42,075 bases of DNA from Rheinheimera riviphila (GCF_004005945.1 NZ_SACS01000030.1:1-42075); one strand, 5' to 3'; numbered from the stretch's first letter, positions 1 through 8,535 are shown. Notes: generated from the sequence alone by a model not told the origin. A program made the numbers and translations.

Positions 1-5
1 AAACC

Positions 6-101
6 GTAGGGCGTACTCACCCGCAGGGTAGTACGCCGTCGGGCGGCAATTTGCAATCGGATTGTGGCGTACTGCCGCTGACGCGGCGAGTAGCGCCCTA
101 C
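6..101. repeat. REPIN: two inverted REP sequences, tail to tail
   Basis: The forward REP at 6-37 starts with GTAGGGCGTACTC and ends with AGTACGCC. Its inverted partner at 66-101 ends with CGCCCTAC. Each is a GTAG head followed by an imperfect palindrome, the layout known for REPs mobilised by RAYT (TnpA_REP) transposases. The same family recurs seven more times in this window. The pair lies just upstream of the permease gene at 161. No RAYT gene is visible here. Confidence 0.85.
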
Positions 102-160
102 GATGGTAAGTAACTATATAAAACTAAAAATAACTATCAAAAAATAACAGGGGGACGACG

Positions 161-1402
161 ATGGACAGCATAAAAATACGCCTCAGCAGTATGATGTTTT
201 TGCAGTTTTTTATCTGGGGGGGCTGGTTTGTCACTTTAGGTACTTTTTTAGCGCAAAACCTCAACGCCGACGGTCCGCAAACCGGCATGGCGTTTTCGAC
301 CCAATCCTGGGGTGCCATCATTGCCCCCTTTATCATCGGTTTGATTGCTGACCGTTATATCAATGCTGAGCGTTTGTTGGGCGTGTTGCATCTGGTCGGT
401 GCGGTGCTGATGTACCTGATGTATCAAGCCACTGATTTCACGACTTTTTACCCGCTGGTGCTCGGCTACATGCTGGCTTATATGCCAACGCTGGCGCTGG
501 TCAATTCGGTGTCTTTTGGTCAGCTGAAAAAACCGGAATTAGAATTCGGCCAAATCCGGGTGTGGGGTACTGTTGGCTGGATTGCCGCCGGTCTGGTAAT
601 TAGTTATCTGTTTGGCTGGGATGCCCAAAGCGCCATCGCTGCCGGCATGCTGAAAAATACCTTCCTGATGTGTGCAGTTGCTTCATTGGCGCTAGGCCTT
701 TATAGCTTCACGCTGCCAGCCACGCCGCCAGCTGGTAAGGGTTCCGAATTAAAACTGGGGCAACTGCTGGGTCTGGACGCGCTGGCGATGCTCAAAGATC
801 GTAACTTTGCGCTGTTTTTCCTGTCATCAATTCTGATTTGTATTCCACTGGCGTTTTATTACCAGAATGCCAATCCGTTCCTGACGGCTGTTGGTGTGGA
901 AAATGCCACCGGTAAAATGACGCTGGGCCAGGTGTCTGAAGTGTTATTTATGCTGGCTTTACCGGTGTTTTTAAATCGGTTTGGCATTCGTGTCACTTTA
1001 TTACTGGGCATGGCTGCCTGGGTGCTGCGCTACGTGTTATTCGCCTATGGTGACGCGGGTTCAGGTATGTGGTTGTTATTGATTGGTATTGCACTGCACG
1101 GTATTTGTTATGACTTCTTTTTTGTCTCAGGCCAGATTTACACCAATAGCAAAGCCGGTAGTACTTACAAAAGTGCTGCGCAGGGGTTAATCACGCTCGC
1201 GACTTACGGTATCGGCATGCTGATTGGCTTTAGTGTCGCCGGTCAGGTGACGGCTGCTTACACCACAGCTTCCGGTCAGGATTGGCAACAAATCTGGTTG
1301 TTCCCGGCGTTATTTGCTGGTGCGGTATTGGTACTGTTTGCGCTGATCTTTAAAAACGAAACTGTGGCTGTCACTGGCGAAAAATCAGGGAAATCAGTAT
1401 GA
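161..1402 (+). CDS. MFS permease of the nucleoside:H+ symporter (NupG-like) family
   Basis: A 413-residue inner-membrane protein with about 12 hydrophobic segments. The N-terminus (RLSSMMFLQFFIWGGWFV, residues 7-24) is typical of the Nuc_H_symport family (PF03825), whose members import nucleosides or, in sugar clusters, uncharacterised carbohydrates. A GGGGGA ribosome site lies just before the ATG. Its stop overlaps the next gene by ATGA, so the two are probably translationally coupled. The neighbours (TIM-barrel isomerase, GMC dehydrogenase, DUF1080) suggest that the substrate is a sugar or 3-keto sugar rather than a nucleoside. That is context inference only; the family call is firm and the substrate is unknown. 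Confidence 0.85.
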   Translation: MDSIKIRLSSMMFLQFFIWGGWFVTLGTFLAQNLNADGPQTGMAFSTQSWGAIIAPFIIGLIADRYINAERLLGVLHLVGAVLMYLMYQATDFTTFYPLVLGYMLAYMPTLALVNSVSFGQLKKPELEFGQIRVWGTVGWIAAGLVISYLFGWDAQSAIAAGMLKNTFLMCAVASLALGLYSFTLPATPPAGKGSELKLGQLLGLDALAMLKDRNFALFFLSSILICIPLAFYYQNANPFLTAVGVENATGKMTLGQVSEVLFMLALPVFLNRFGIRVTLLLGMAAWVLRYVLFAYGDAGSGMWLLLIGIALHGICYDFFFVSGQIYTNSKAGSTYKSAAQGLITLATYGIGMLIGFSVAGQVTAAYTTASGQDWQQIWLFPALFAGAVLVLFALIFKNETVAVTGEKSGKSV

Positions 1403-2361
1403 GCTCACCACTGTTCACCCATGAATTGGCAGAACCGCAATTACCAAGAAGGCAATTGCTGAAACAACTGGCTGCTGGCGGACTGACTGCTGGTGTTCTT
1501 GGTAGCAGTTTGTTGCAGAGCCAAGTGTTTGCGGCAACTGCTGATCAGGCGACCACCGGAAGTAATGCAGTGGCCGCAAACGCTCCACTTAAAGGCAATA
1601 TCCAACATTCGGTCAGTCGTTGGACTTACGGTGACTTATCAATTGAAGCTTTGTGTCAGCTGGTGAAAAAGCTCGGTTTTGCCGCCATCGATTTAGTCGG
1701 CCCTGCGGACTGGCCGGTGCTGAAACAATATGGCATCGACTCATCAATGTGTAATGGCGCTGAGTTGAATCTGGTCGACGGCTGGAGCAACCCACAGTTT
1801 CACGAAGAGCTGATTAAACGTTATCGCGCGCACATCGATTTAGTTGCTGATGCTGGTTACAAAAACCTGATTTGTTTCTCCGGCAACGCCAAAGGCATGG
1901 ACAGAGAAACCGCGCTGCAACATGCAGTCAAAGGTTTGTCGCAAATTCTGCCGCAGGCGGAAAAGCGTGGTGTGGTACTGCAGATGGAGCTGTTTAACAG
2001 CAAAGTCGATCACCCTGATTATTTGGCGGACAGTTCTGCCTGGGGCATCGAGCTTTGTAAGCGACTGAAATCAGAAAACTTTAAGCTGTTGTATGACATC
2101 TACCATATGCAAATTATGGAAGGTGACATCATCCGCACCATCCAGGATCAGCATCAATATTTTGGCCATTACCACACCGCAGGTGTACCGGGGCGGCATG
2201 AGATTGATGATAGTCAGGAGCTGAATTACCCCGCCATTGCCCGCGCGATAGTGGCGACCGGTTTTAAAGGCTATCTGGCACAGGAGTTTATTCCAACGCC
2301 AACCACGCCGGAGGGCAGAGTGTTATCTCTGGCGCAGGCGGTGCGGATCTGCGACGTCTAG
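1399..2361 (+). CDS. Tat-signal TIM-barrel protein, hydroxypyruvate isomerase / sugar phosphate isomerase-epimerase-like
   Basis: A 320-residue protein. Residues 17-45 form a twin-arginine signal (PRRQLLKQLAAGGLTAG, then an AxA-like cleavage region), so export to the periplasm is likely. The remainder is an AP-endonuclease-2 type TIM barrel. Candidate metal ligands are visible: Glu in MELFN, Asp in YDIYHM, His in HYHTAG and Glu in AQEF. These match the metal-binding positions of the hydroxypyruvate isomerase/IolE fold. Such proteins often accompany GMC dehydrogenases and DUF1080 proteins. The role may be isomerisation or hydration of an oxidised sugar, which is inference. It overlaps the permease gene by 4 bp (ATGA). 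The exact reaction is unknown. Confidence 0.8.
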   Translation: MSSPLFTHELAEPQLPRRQLLKQLAAGGLTAGVLGSSLLQSQVFAATADQATTGSNAVAANAPLKGNIQHSVSRWTYGDLSIEALCQLVKKLGFAAIDLVGPADWPVLKQYGIDSSMCNGAELNLVDGWSNPQFHEELIKRYRAHIDLVADAGYKNLICFSGNAKGMDRETALQHAVKGLSQILPQAEKRGVVLQMELFNSKVDHPDYLADSSAWGIELCKRLKSENFKLLYDIYHMQIMEGDIIRTIQDQHQYFGHYHTAGVPGRHEIDDSQELNYPAIARAIVATGFKGYLAQEFIPTPTTPEGRVLSLAQAVRICDV

Positions 2362-2484
2362 CAGATCCGAACGCCCCGGTTTGGGAGAGCAGGGGTAGCA
2401 AGGATTGGTAATAAACCATAATTAAAACAATGAATATTAGAGCCGGATAAATGCAAGAACGACGGCTATAACAGGGTGCAAGCG

Positions 2485-4176
2485 ATGACAACTGCAACGA
2501 ATCATTACGACGCTATCGTGGTCGGCTCCGGGATCAGCGGTGGCTGGGCAGCAAAAGAATTGACCGAAAAAGGCTTAAAAGTGCTACTGCTGGAACGCGG
2601 TCGTAATATTGAGCATATCAAAGACTATACCAATGCTTTTAAAGAAGCCTGGGATTATCCGCACCGCGACCGGCCAACGGAGCAGAAAAAGCAGGATTAT
2701 CCGGTGCTTAAACGCGATTATCCGCTCAATGAAAGCACCTTTGGCATGTGGGCCAATGAAAAAGAAAACCCTTATGTCGAGAAAAAACGTTTTGATTGGT
2801 ATCGCGGTTATCACATGGGCGGCCGTTCGTTATTGTGGGGTCGCCAGAGTTATCGCTTAAACGAAGCTGACTTTGAAGCCAACGCCAAAGAAGGTATCGC
2901 TGTTGACTGGCCGATCCGTTATGCCGATTTAGCGCCCTGGTACGATTATGTGGAACGTTTTGCCGGTATTTCCGGTAATCGTGATGGTTTGGATGTGCTA
3001 CCCGATGGTCAATATTTGCCGGCTATTGATTTAAATATTGTTGAAAAAGACGTGGCGGCACGGATCAAAAAAGCCTTTGGCGGCTCGCGGCATCTGATTA
3101 TTGGCCGTACTGCCAATATCACCAAACCAATGCCGGAACAGAACCGCGTTAATTGCCAATACCGGGCCAAATGCTGGTTGGGCTGTCCGTTTGGCGCTTA
3201 TTTCAGTACACAGTCCTCGACTTTACCGGTGGCGATGAAAACCGGCAATTTAACGGTGCGGCCTTATTCGATTGTGACGCAAGTGCTGTATGACAAAGAC
3301 AAAAAGCGCGCCCGTGGCGTGGAAGTCATCGACAGCGAAACCAATCAAACGGTCGAATTCACCAGCAAAATCATTTTCTTAAACGCATCGTCATTTAATT
3401 CGACCTGGATCTTAATGAATTCCGCCACTGACGTCTGGGAAGGCGGTTTGGGTAGCAGCAGCAATGCGCTGGGCCGCAATGTGATGGATCACCATCTGAA
3501 TGCCGGTGCCTGGGGCGAAGTCGAGGGATATCAGGATAGCTATTATTCTGGCCGTCGGCCGACTGGTTTTTATGTGCCAAGGTTTCGCAACTGGGGCAGC
3601 GATAAACGTGATTATTTACGTGGTTTTGGTTATCAGGGCGCGGCCAGTCGTGAGAATTGGCGCCGTGATGTGGCTGAACTCAGTATTGGTGCTGATTTAA
3701 AAGCAGCTTTGACTGAACCTGGTCGTTGGACCATTGGCATGGGCGGTTTTGGTGAAATGTTGCCGCACCACGACAACCGGATTTTTCTGGATCGCACCGT
3801 GAAAGATAAATGGGGTTTACCGGTGCTGGCGATGGATGTGGAGCTTAAAGACAACGAAATCCGCATGCGCAAAGACATGATGAATGATGCCATTGAGTTT
3901 TTCGAACAAGCCGGCGTTAAAAATGTGCAGGGCTATAACGGTGATTACGGCCCGGGCATGGGCATTCATGAAATGGGCACAGCCCGGATGGGAAGGGATC
4001 CAAAAACCTCAGTGCTCAACGGCAACAATCAGGTGTGGGATGCGCCGAATGTGTTTGTGACCGATGGCGCCTGTATGACCTCGGCATCGTGTGTCAATCC
4101 GTCGTTAACTTATATGGCCTTAACTGCGCGCGCCGCCAATTTTGCGGTCGAAGCGCTGAAAAAAGGGGAGCTGTAA
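2485..4176 (+). CDS. GMC-family FAD-dependent oxidoreductase (large subunit, sugar dehydrogenase type)
   Basis: A 563-residue flavoprotein. The N-terminal Rossmann motif VGSGISGGWAAKEL and the following LLLERG bind FAD. Mid-protein CWLGCPFGAYFSTQS is typical of gluconate 2-dehydrogenase / glucose 3-dehydrogenase large subunits. The C-terminal GMC domain has HEMGTARMG and NPSLTYMALTARAANFAVEA, which carry the usual active-site His and Asn. I chose ATG 2485 over GTG 2476 because AGGG at 2473-2476 then has proper spacing. The protein has no signal of its own and the next gene encodes a Tat-type small subunit, so piggy-back export of the complex is plausible. It probably oxidises a sugar ring hydroxyl (C3?), but the substrate is inferred from context. 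Confidence 0.9.
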   Translation: MTTATNHYDAIVVGSGISGGWAAKELTEKGLKVLLLERGRNIEHIKDYTNAFKEAWDYPHRDRPTEQKKQDYPVLKRDYPLNESTFGMWANEKENPYVEKKRFDWYRGYHMGGRSLLWGRQSYRLNEADFEANAKEGIAVDWPIRYADLAPWYDYVERFAGISGNRDGLDVLPDGQYLPAIDLNIVEKDVAARIKKAFGGSRHLIIGRTANITKPMPEQNRVNCQYRAKCWLGCPFGAYFSTQSSTLPVAMKTGNLTVRPYSIVTQVLYDKDKKRARGVEVIDSETNQTVEFTSKIIFLNASSFNSTWILMNSATDVWEGGLGSSSNALGRNVMDHHLNAGAWGEVEGYQDSYYSGRRPTGFYVPRFRNWGSDKRDYLRGFGYQGAASRENWRRDVAELSIGADLKAALTEPGRWTIGMGGFGEMLPHHDNRIFLDRTVKDKWGLPVLAMDVELKDNEIRMRKDMMNDAIEFFEQAGVKNVQGYNGDYGPGMGIHEMGTARMGRDPKTSVLNGNNQVWDAPNVFVTDGACMTSASCVNPSLTYMALTARAANFAVEALKKGEL

Positions 4177-4177
4177 C

Positions 4178-4813
4178 ATGGAACGTCGTGAACTGTTAAA
4201 AATGATTGCTGCTGCGACTGGTATGGCGTTTGTCGGCGGTGAAGTCTGGGCGGCGGGTCTGAATAATCTTGCCAGTTCAGCCGCTATGCCGGGCCGCAAG
4301 TTATTCAGCGTCAGCGATATCGCGCTTTTGGATGAAATTGCTGAAACCATTTTACCAAAAACGACCACGCCCGGTGCTAAAGACGCTGGTTGTGGTGCGC
4401 AGATGGCGACGCAAATTAACGACTGTTACAACGCGACTGAACAGGGCTGGTTTGTTGATGGGTTAAAGCAATTACGCGCTCGCAGTCAGCAAGACTTTAA
4501 GCTCGATTTTATGCAGCTTTCCAAAGAACAACGTCATCAGTTACTGGTAAAACTGGATGCGGAAGCCAAAGCGCGAAATGCACAGATTTATGCAGCGGCC
4601 AATGATAGTACCAACTCTCGTAAGAGTAGCAGTGCCAATAAAGCTGTCGCGGATAACACACCGCATTATTTTACTTTGCTAAAGCAACTGACCTTGTTTG
4701 TGTTTTTTACCTCCAAAGTCGGGGCGACCGAAGTGCTGCGTTATTCGGCGATCCCTGGAAAATATGAAGGGGCGTTGCCGTATAAAAAAGGCGATCGCGC
4801 CTGGGCGACCTAA
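4178..4813 (+). CDS. Gluconate 2-dehydrogenase subunit 3-family protein
   Basis: A 211-residue small subunit (PF13618 type). The N-terminus MERRELLKMIAAATGMAF is a twin-arginine-like signal. The segment LFSVSDIALLDEIAETILP is the family hallmark. The gene starts 1 nt after the GMC gene, with GGGGAG 8 nt before the ATG, so both subunits are made from one message. In characterised complexes this subunit escorts and stabilises the flavoprotein for Tat export. The usual third partner, a cytochrome c, is not encoded next to it. A Ser/Asn-rich stretch near residues 147-160 is probably a loop. Confidence 0.87.
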   Translation: MERRELLKMIAAATGMAFVGGEVWAAGLNNLASSAAMPGRKLFSVSDIALLDEIAETILPKTTTPGAKDAGCGAQMATQINDCYNATEQGWFVDGLKQLRARSQQDFKLDFMQLSKEQRHQLLVKLDAEAKARNAQIYAAANDSTNSRKSSSANKAVADNTPHYFTLLKQLTLFVFFTSKVGATEVLRYSAIPGKYEGALPYKKGDRAWAT

Positions 4814-4864
4814 AGCGACCACAAGCCGACGAACTTTTTCTGACTGAATATAGGTAAGCTACTG

Positions 4865-5668
4865 ATGATCAATAACAAAATTTTCTGCTTGGGCTTTAGC
4901 CTGTTGCTTAGCGGCAACGTGCTGGCCAGTGATTTTCCACCTGCGGCTGAAATCGCTGCGATGACCGATCAGCAGCGCCATACGCTGGCTGCAAAAACGG
5001 AAGTCTGGACGCCGGTGCCTGCAGTGGTCAAAGTTGCCGCAGCCCAAGCACCACAAGCGGCACCTTCTGATGCGCTGGTGTTACTCGGCGCAACCAGCGC
5101 TGATTTAACGCAGTGGCGCTCGGTCAACAGTGGCAAAGCCGCCGAATGGTCACTTCAAAACGGCGAAATGACGGTAAAACCTGGTACCGGCGATATCCGG
5201 ACGGTCGAGAATTTCTGTGATATTCAGCTCCATTTGGAATGGCGCACCACCAAAGCTGATCCGGCCAAAACCGGTCAAGCACGCAATAACAGCGGGATTT
5301 TCCTGCAGGATAAATACGAAATTCAGATTTTAGATTCGTATCAGAATGCGACTTATCCGAATGGTCAGGCCGGTTCGGTATATAAACAAACCATACCGCT
5401 GGCCAATGCGATGCGTCCTGATGGGCAGTGGCAGCAATACGACATTATTTACCGTGCGCCGCGTTTTGAAGGAAACAAGCGGTTAGCGGCAGGTTTTGTC
5501 ACGGTGCTGCATAACGGCGTGCTGCTGCAAAACCATACCGAAATTCTCGGCACCACCGAGTGGATTGGCCCACCGCAACAACCAGCGCATGGCTGTGCGC
5601 CGCTGAAGTTGCAGGATCATGGTGATAAGGTCAGTTTTCGGAATATCTGGGTACGGAAGTTAGATTAA
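4865..5668 (+). CDS. Secreted DUF1080 (3-keto-disaccharide hydrolase type) protein
   Basis: A 267-residue protein with a signal peptide (FCLGFSLLLSGNVLAS, residues 6-21) and one concanavalin-like PF06439 domain from about residue 72. Recognisable pieces are NNSGIFLQDKYEIQILDSY, GSVYKQ and GQWQQYDIIYRAPRF. Members of this family act on 3-keto-glycosides. It is the last gene of the five-gene cluster, 51 nt after the subunit 3 gene. Together with the GMC dehydrogenase it suggests oxidise-then-cleave breakdown of a glycoside in the periplasm. That scheme is inferred; the domain call is secure. Confidence 0.85.
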   Translation: MINNKIFCLGFSLLLSGNVLASDFPPAAEIAAMTDQQRHTLAAKTEVWTPVPAVVKVAAAQAPQAAPSDALVLLGATSADLTQWRSVNSGKAAEWSLQNGEMTVKPGTGDIRTVENFCDIQLHLEWRTTKADPAKTGQARNNSGIFLQDKYEIQILDSYQNATYPNGQAGSVYKQTIPLANAMRPDGQWQQYDIIYRAPRFEGNKRLAAGFVTVLHNGVLLQNHTEILGTTEWIGPPQQPAHGCAPLKLQDHGDKVSFRNIWVRKLD

Positions 5669-5675
5669 ATGACCT

Positions 5676-5708
5676 GGCTGGTAGCGTTGAGTTAAAGCGC
5701 TGCCAGCC
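5676..5708. terminator. Strong hairpin between convergent genes, probable bidirectional terminator
   Basis: GGCTGGTAGCG at 5676-5686 pairs with CGCTGCCAGCC at 5698-5708. There is one mismatch and an 11-nt loop. It lies between the converging DUF1080 and TauE/SafE genes. The following T-rich stretch is imperfect, so termination is likely but not certain. Confidence 0.6.
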
Positions 5709-5730
5709 GCTTGTTTATAACTCTTGTTGC

Positions 5731-6432
5731 TTACTGGAGCAACGACATCAACCCGGAGGCAAAAGCCACGGTCAGGATCATCTGCCGCAAGCTGCGGGCA
5801 TTAATATGCCGCCCGACCAGATCCGACAACGCCCATCCCAGCAAGAGTGCCGGGACCGACTGCGCAAATAACACCAGATCGGCCCAGCCGGACATGCCGC
5901 TCAGCCAGAGCACAATCATGCCAAAGATATTGATATATAAGAAGAACATACTCAAATGTGCATTACGCAGTGGCGGTGGTGCATGTTGATACAACAAGCC
6001 CATCGGCGCGCCGCCTGCCGAGGTGGTGGTGCCCATAAAACCTGAGAGCATACCGGCGATTAGATTATTGCGTGGACTGAGTTTCGGGTGCGCGCCAATC
6101 AGCGACAACAGCACGGCGATGATCATCAAAGCGCCAAATAACATCCGGTATTGCGACACCGCCAGGCTTGACATCAGCACCGCCGCCGCTAGTACACCAA
6201 CACTACCACCGGTCAGTGCATATCCGGTTTGCCGCCATTCTAAAGATCGGTGATTACGAATCGACATCAGCAGCGTCAGCAACAAAGCGTTGAGGATCAT
6301 CGGTCCTGGTACATAGTGTGGCGCCAATAAAAACAGCAAGGGGGCGCTGAAAAATCCCAGCCCAAACCCGAGCAAGCCTTGCAGGCAGGCGCCAATCAGC
6401 AGGATCAGATTTACCAGAACTAATTCAATCAA
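5731..6432 (-). CDS. TauE/SafE-family membrane permease (anion exporter type)
   Basis: A 233-residue, highly hydrophobic protein of the TauE/SafE family (PF01925), with repeated helices and glycine-rich turns such as LLGFGLGFFSAPLLFL and LSGFMGTTTSAGG. Family members move sulfite, sulfoacetate or other small organic acids; the substrate here is unknown. The start codon is TTG at 6432, supported by GGAG seven bases upstream. The length is slightly short for the family (about 240-270). A candidate regulator operator and TATGCT -10 box lie about 50 nt upstream. This hints that it belongs to the arabinose regulon, perhaps exporting an acid formed by sugar oxidation (inference). Confidence 0.8.
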   Translation of the reverse strand: MIELVLVNLILLIGACLQGLLGFGLGFFSAPLLFLLAPHYVPGPMILNALLLTLLMSIRNHRSLEWRQTGYALTGGSVGVLAAAVLMSSLAVSQYRMLFGALMIIAVLLSLIGAHPKLSPRNNLIAGMLSGFMGTTTSAGGAPMGLLYQHAPPPLRNAHLSMFFLYINIFGMIVLWLSGMSGWADLVLFAQSVPALLLGWALSDLVGRHINARSLRQMILTVAFASGLMSLLQ

Positions 6433-6476
6433 ACAGCGACTCCGATCGGCTGGTTAGCAAGCAATATCAATCTTAA

Positions 6477-6493
6477 AGCATATTATAATACTA
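6477..6493 (-). promoter_or_regulatory. Candidate operator plus -10 box for the TauE/SafE gene
   Basis: On the minus strand TAGTATTATAA (6493-6483) is followed directly by TATGCT (6482-6477). It matches the operator family seen upstream of the arabinose genes, and the same TATGCT follows the site at 8536. No convincing -35 is visible. Confidence 0.45.
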
Positions 6494-6676
6494 ATTAGCA
6501 AGTTGCTGCTACAGTTGATAAAAAAAGCAGAAATTATTGAAGTTGCTGGAAAAGCATCCGCTTTGGTTGCTGTGGCAAGGCGTGGTTCGGTGGATAATAA
6601 AGAAAATTTGTGCCCAACTTCATCGATGAGCCAGGTTGGCGGCCAACAACCCTACAACTTCAAGGATGAAGGGTAT

Positions 6677-7456
6677 TTACACCCAGCCGCCATCGACAAT
6701 CACCGACTGCGCCGTCAACATCCGGCTATCGTCGGCGGCCAGAAACAATGCCATATCGACAATATCATCCGGCAGTAGCGGTTGTTTAATCGCCTGCTGA
6801 CTTTTGATTTCTTTGACGGTGTTGGCATCAAGCCAGCGCGCCAGTTGCCGCTCAGTCATGACCCAGCCGGGGATCAAGCTGTTGACCCGGATCAGATCTT
6901 CGCCATAACGACCGGCTAAAGTACGGGTCAAGCCTTCAATACCGGCTTTAGCTGTGGTGTAAGCCGGCATACAACTTTGTTTGAGGCGCCAGCTAATGGA
7001 ACCTAAGTTAATAATGCTGCCGCCACCCAATTGTTGCATCTGCGGGATCACCGCTTGTGCGGCAAAAAAATAGTGCCGTAAATTCACCGCAAAGCGGTCA
7101 TCCCAATATTCAACGGTGATTTCTTCGGCCTGGTGGCGGGTGTCATCGGCAGCGTTGTTAATCAACACCGCAATATTGCCAAATTGCTGTTGCGTCTGAG
7201 CGATGCAGGCTTGTAAGGCCGGAATGTCCCGAATATCACAAGGCATAAACAGCGGGGCAGTGCCATCGCCCTGGCGAAGCCTTTCGACCAAAGCGTTGCC
7301 TGCGTCAACAGCAATATCCACAAACGCCACTTTCGCGCCTTGCCAGACAAAACGTTCCACCATGCGCTCACCGATGCCGGTGCCACCACCACTGATAAAA
7401 ACCACTTTATCCCGCAGTGTCGGGTAATTGGCTTTGTGGGTCAGTTGTTGCTGCAT
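6677..7456 (-). CDS. SDR-family sugar 1-dehydrogenase, XylB-like
   Basis: A 259-residue short-chain dehydrogenase. The nucleotide motif is ISGGGTGIGERM, the NNA motif is INNAADDTRHQ, and the catalytic Ser and YxxxK are in LGSISWRL and YTTAKAGIEGLTRTLA. The NLRHYFFAAQAV, SISW and GWVMTERQLARWL segments resemble Caulobacter XylB-type D-xylose dehydrogenase and related L-arabinose/galactose 1-dehydrogenases (from memory, no search). It likely oxidises an aldose to its lactone with NAD(P)+ in the cytoplasm. AGGAA lies 5 nt before the ATG. It sits 87 nt downstream of the GntR regulator gene and is probably co-transcribed. No lactonase or sugar-acid dehydratase is in the window. Confidence 0.8.
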   Translation of the reverse strand: MQQQLTHKANYPTLRDKVVFISGGGTGIGERMVERFVWQGAKVAFVDIAVDAGNALVERLRQGDGTAPLFMPCDIRDIPALQACIAQTQQQFGNIAVLINNAADDTRHQAEEITVEYWDDRFAVNLRHYFFAAQAVIPQMQQLGGGSIINLGSISWRLKQSCMPAYTTAKAGIEGLTRTLAGRYGEDLIRVNSLIPGWVMTERQLARWLDANTVKEIKSQQAIKQPLLPDDIVDMALFLAADDSRMLTAQSVIVDGGWV

Positions 7457-7543
7457 TGCTGTTCCTACATCTTTTGTCAGGCTACGACTTCCGTCACGGT
7501 GCTATTGGCTATCAGCGCAGATGGTCGTGGTATGGGGTAATTT

Positions 7544-8260
7544 TTAACCTTGTTTTTTGATTTCGAGCTCGATAAAGGTTTTTGCTTCATCGATCAGGTA
7601 TTTCATCAAATTTCTGGCCCGCTCCGGCTGGCGGTTGCGGATCGCGGTGTAGATTTTAGCGTGATCGTCAGCCACCGCTAAATCGTTGGCTTTAGCTGGC
7701 GTGGTGTGTTGAATACTGACGTTCAGCGCCGTACTGATAAAGTCGCGCAAGTGCGAGAAAAACCGGTTGCCGCTGGCAAACAGGATGCTGGTATGAAAGG
7801 CCAAATCCGCGTCATGCATGCTGCCGCTGGGATCGTTGGCGGCAGCTTTCATCGCTTCAACGGCTTTGCCAATTTGATCAATATCTTCATCCCGGCCAAA
7901 TTCTGCGGCCAGTGCGGCAGCTTCCGGCTCGATCGCCAGGCGCATTTGCAAAAATTCTTTGAGGACATATAAAGAAGGGCTGCTGCTCAGCAACCATTTT
8001 AATACGCTGGTATCGTACAAATTCCAATTGGAGGGTTGTTCGACACTGATACCCTGGCGTGGCCGTGATGAAATCAGGCCTTTGGCAGCCAGCATTTTGA
8101 CGGCTTCGCGCACCGCGGTGCGGCTGATGCCATATTCTTCACACAACTGGGCTTCTGTCGGTAAGCCAGATTCACAGCTATATTCGCCAGCGACAATGGC
8201 GCGGCCCAGCTCGTTGGTGACCTGCTCGGACAGATTTAAATTTTCGATGATGCGACCCAT
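7544..8260 (-). CDS. GntR-family regulator, FadR (FCD) subfamily; probable arabinose regulator
   Basis: A 238-residue DNA-binding protein. The winged helix-turn-helix (residues about 8-75) has the classic LPTEAQLCEEYGISRTAVRE followed by MLAAKGLISSRPRQG. The C-terminal all-helical FCD domain (about 95-230) contains DADLAFHTSI and VADDHAKIY, which carry the likely metal-binding Asp and His residues of the effector pocket. AGGAG precedes the ATG. The gene is divergent from the sugar symporter, and FadR-type proteins typically bind TTGTnnnnACAA-like palindromes. That pattern recurs upstream of the arabinose genes here. I infer that it is the local arabinose repressor; this has not been shown. 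Confidence 0.85.
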   Translation of the reverse strand: MGRIIENLNLSEQVTNELGRAIVAGEYSCESGLPTEAQLCEEYGISRTAVREAVKMLAAKGLISSRPRQGISVEQPSNWNLYDTSVLKWLLSSSPSLYVLKEFLQMRLAIEPEAAALAAEFGRDEDIDQIGKAVEAMKAAANDPSGSMHDADLAFHTSILFASGNRFFSHLRDFISTALNVSIQHTTPAKANDLAVADDHAKIYTAIRNRQPERARNLMKYLIDEAKTFIELEIKKQG

Positions 8261-8285
8261 GTTGGCTCCTGAATTCCGCTATTGT

Positions 8286-8296
8286 CTGTCATATTA
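8286..8296 (-). promoter_or_regulatory. Weak candidate operator upstream of the regulator gene
   Basis: CTGTCATATTA matches the transaldolase operator TTGTCATATAA at 9 of 11 bases and lies 26 bp before the regulator start codon. Autoregulation is plausible. The match is weak and no good -10/-35 pair is evident. Confidence 0.3.
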
Positions 8297-8495
8297 ACAT
8301 ATGTTTGACGCAAAACCTGACAGCGGTTTTTAAAGCTATCAGCATCCTGCCAAGGTGCATAAAAACCGCAGAAAATTCAAGCCTTAAAGCGAAAAGTCGC
8401 AGAATAAGTTCCGTAAAAAGCTGGTGCATACCACACAGCCACCAAGCAGATTGCAGCGGGCCGCGTTTGATCTTCAGCATAAATCTTTGCCATTG

Positions 8496-8510
8496 CGCAC
8501 ATTCTGTGCG
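8496..8510. promoter_or_regulatory. Short palindrome in the regulator-symporter intergenic region
   Basis: CGCACA-ttc-TGTGCG is a 6-bp perfect inverted repeat 25 bp upstream of the symporter operator. It does not fit the CRP consensus. The rest of the 8261-8634 gap shows only the two operator candidates and no gene. Confidence 0.3.
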
Positions 8511-8535
8511 GTTCCCCCCCTTCTCAATAGACATA

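Noticed and set aside
6503-6778. 91-codon plus-strand open frame upstream of and into the SDR 3' end
   Set aside because: It overlaps the SDR coding region in antisense and has no recognisable domain or good ribosome site.
8496-8510. CRP site in the symporter promoter region
   Set aside because: CGCACA-ttc-TGTGCG lacks the TGTGA-N6-TCACA layout.
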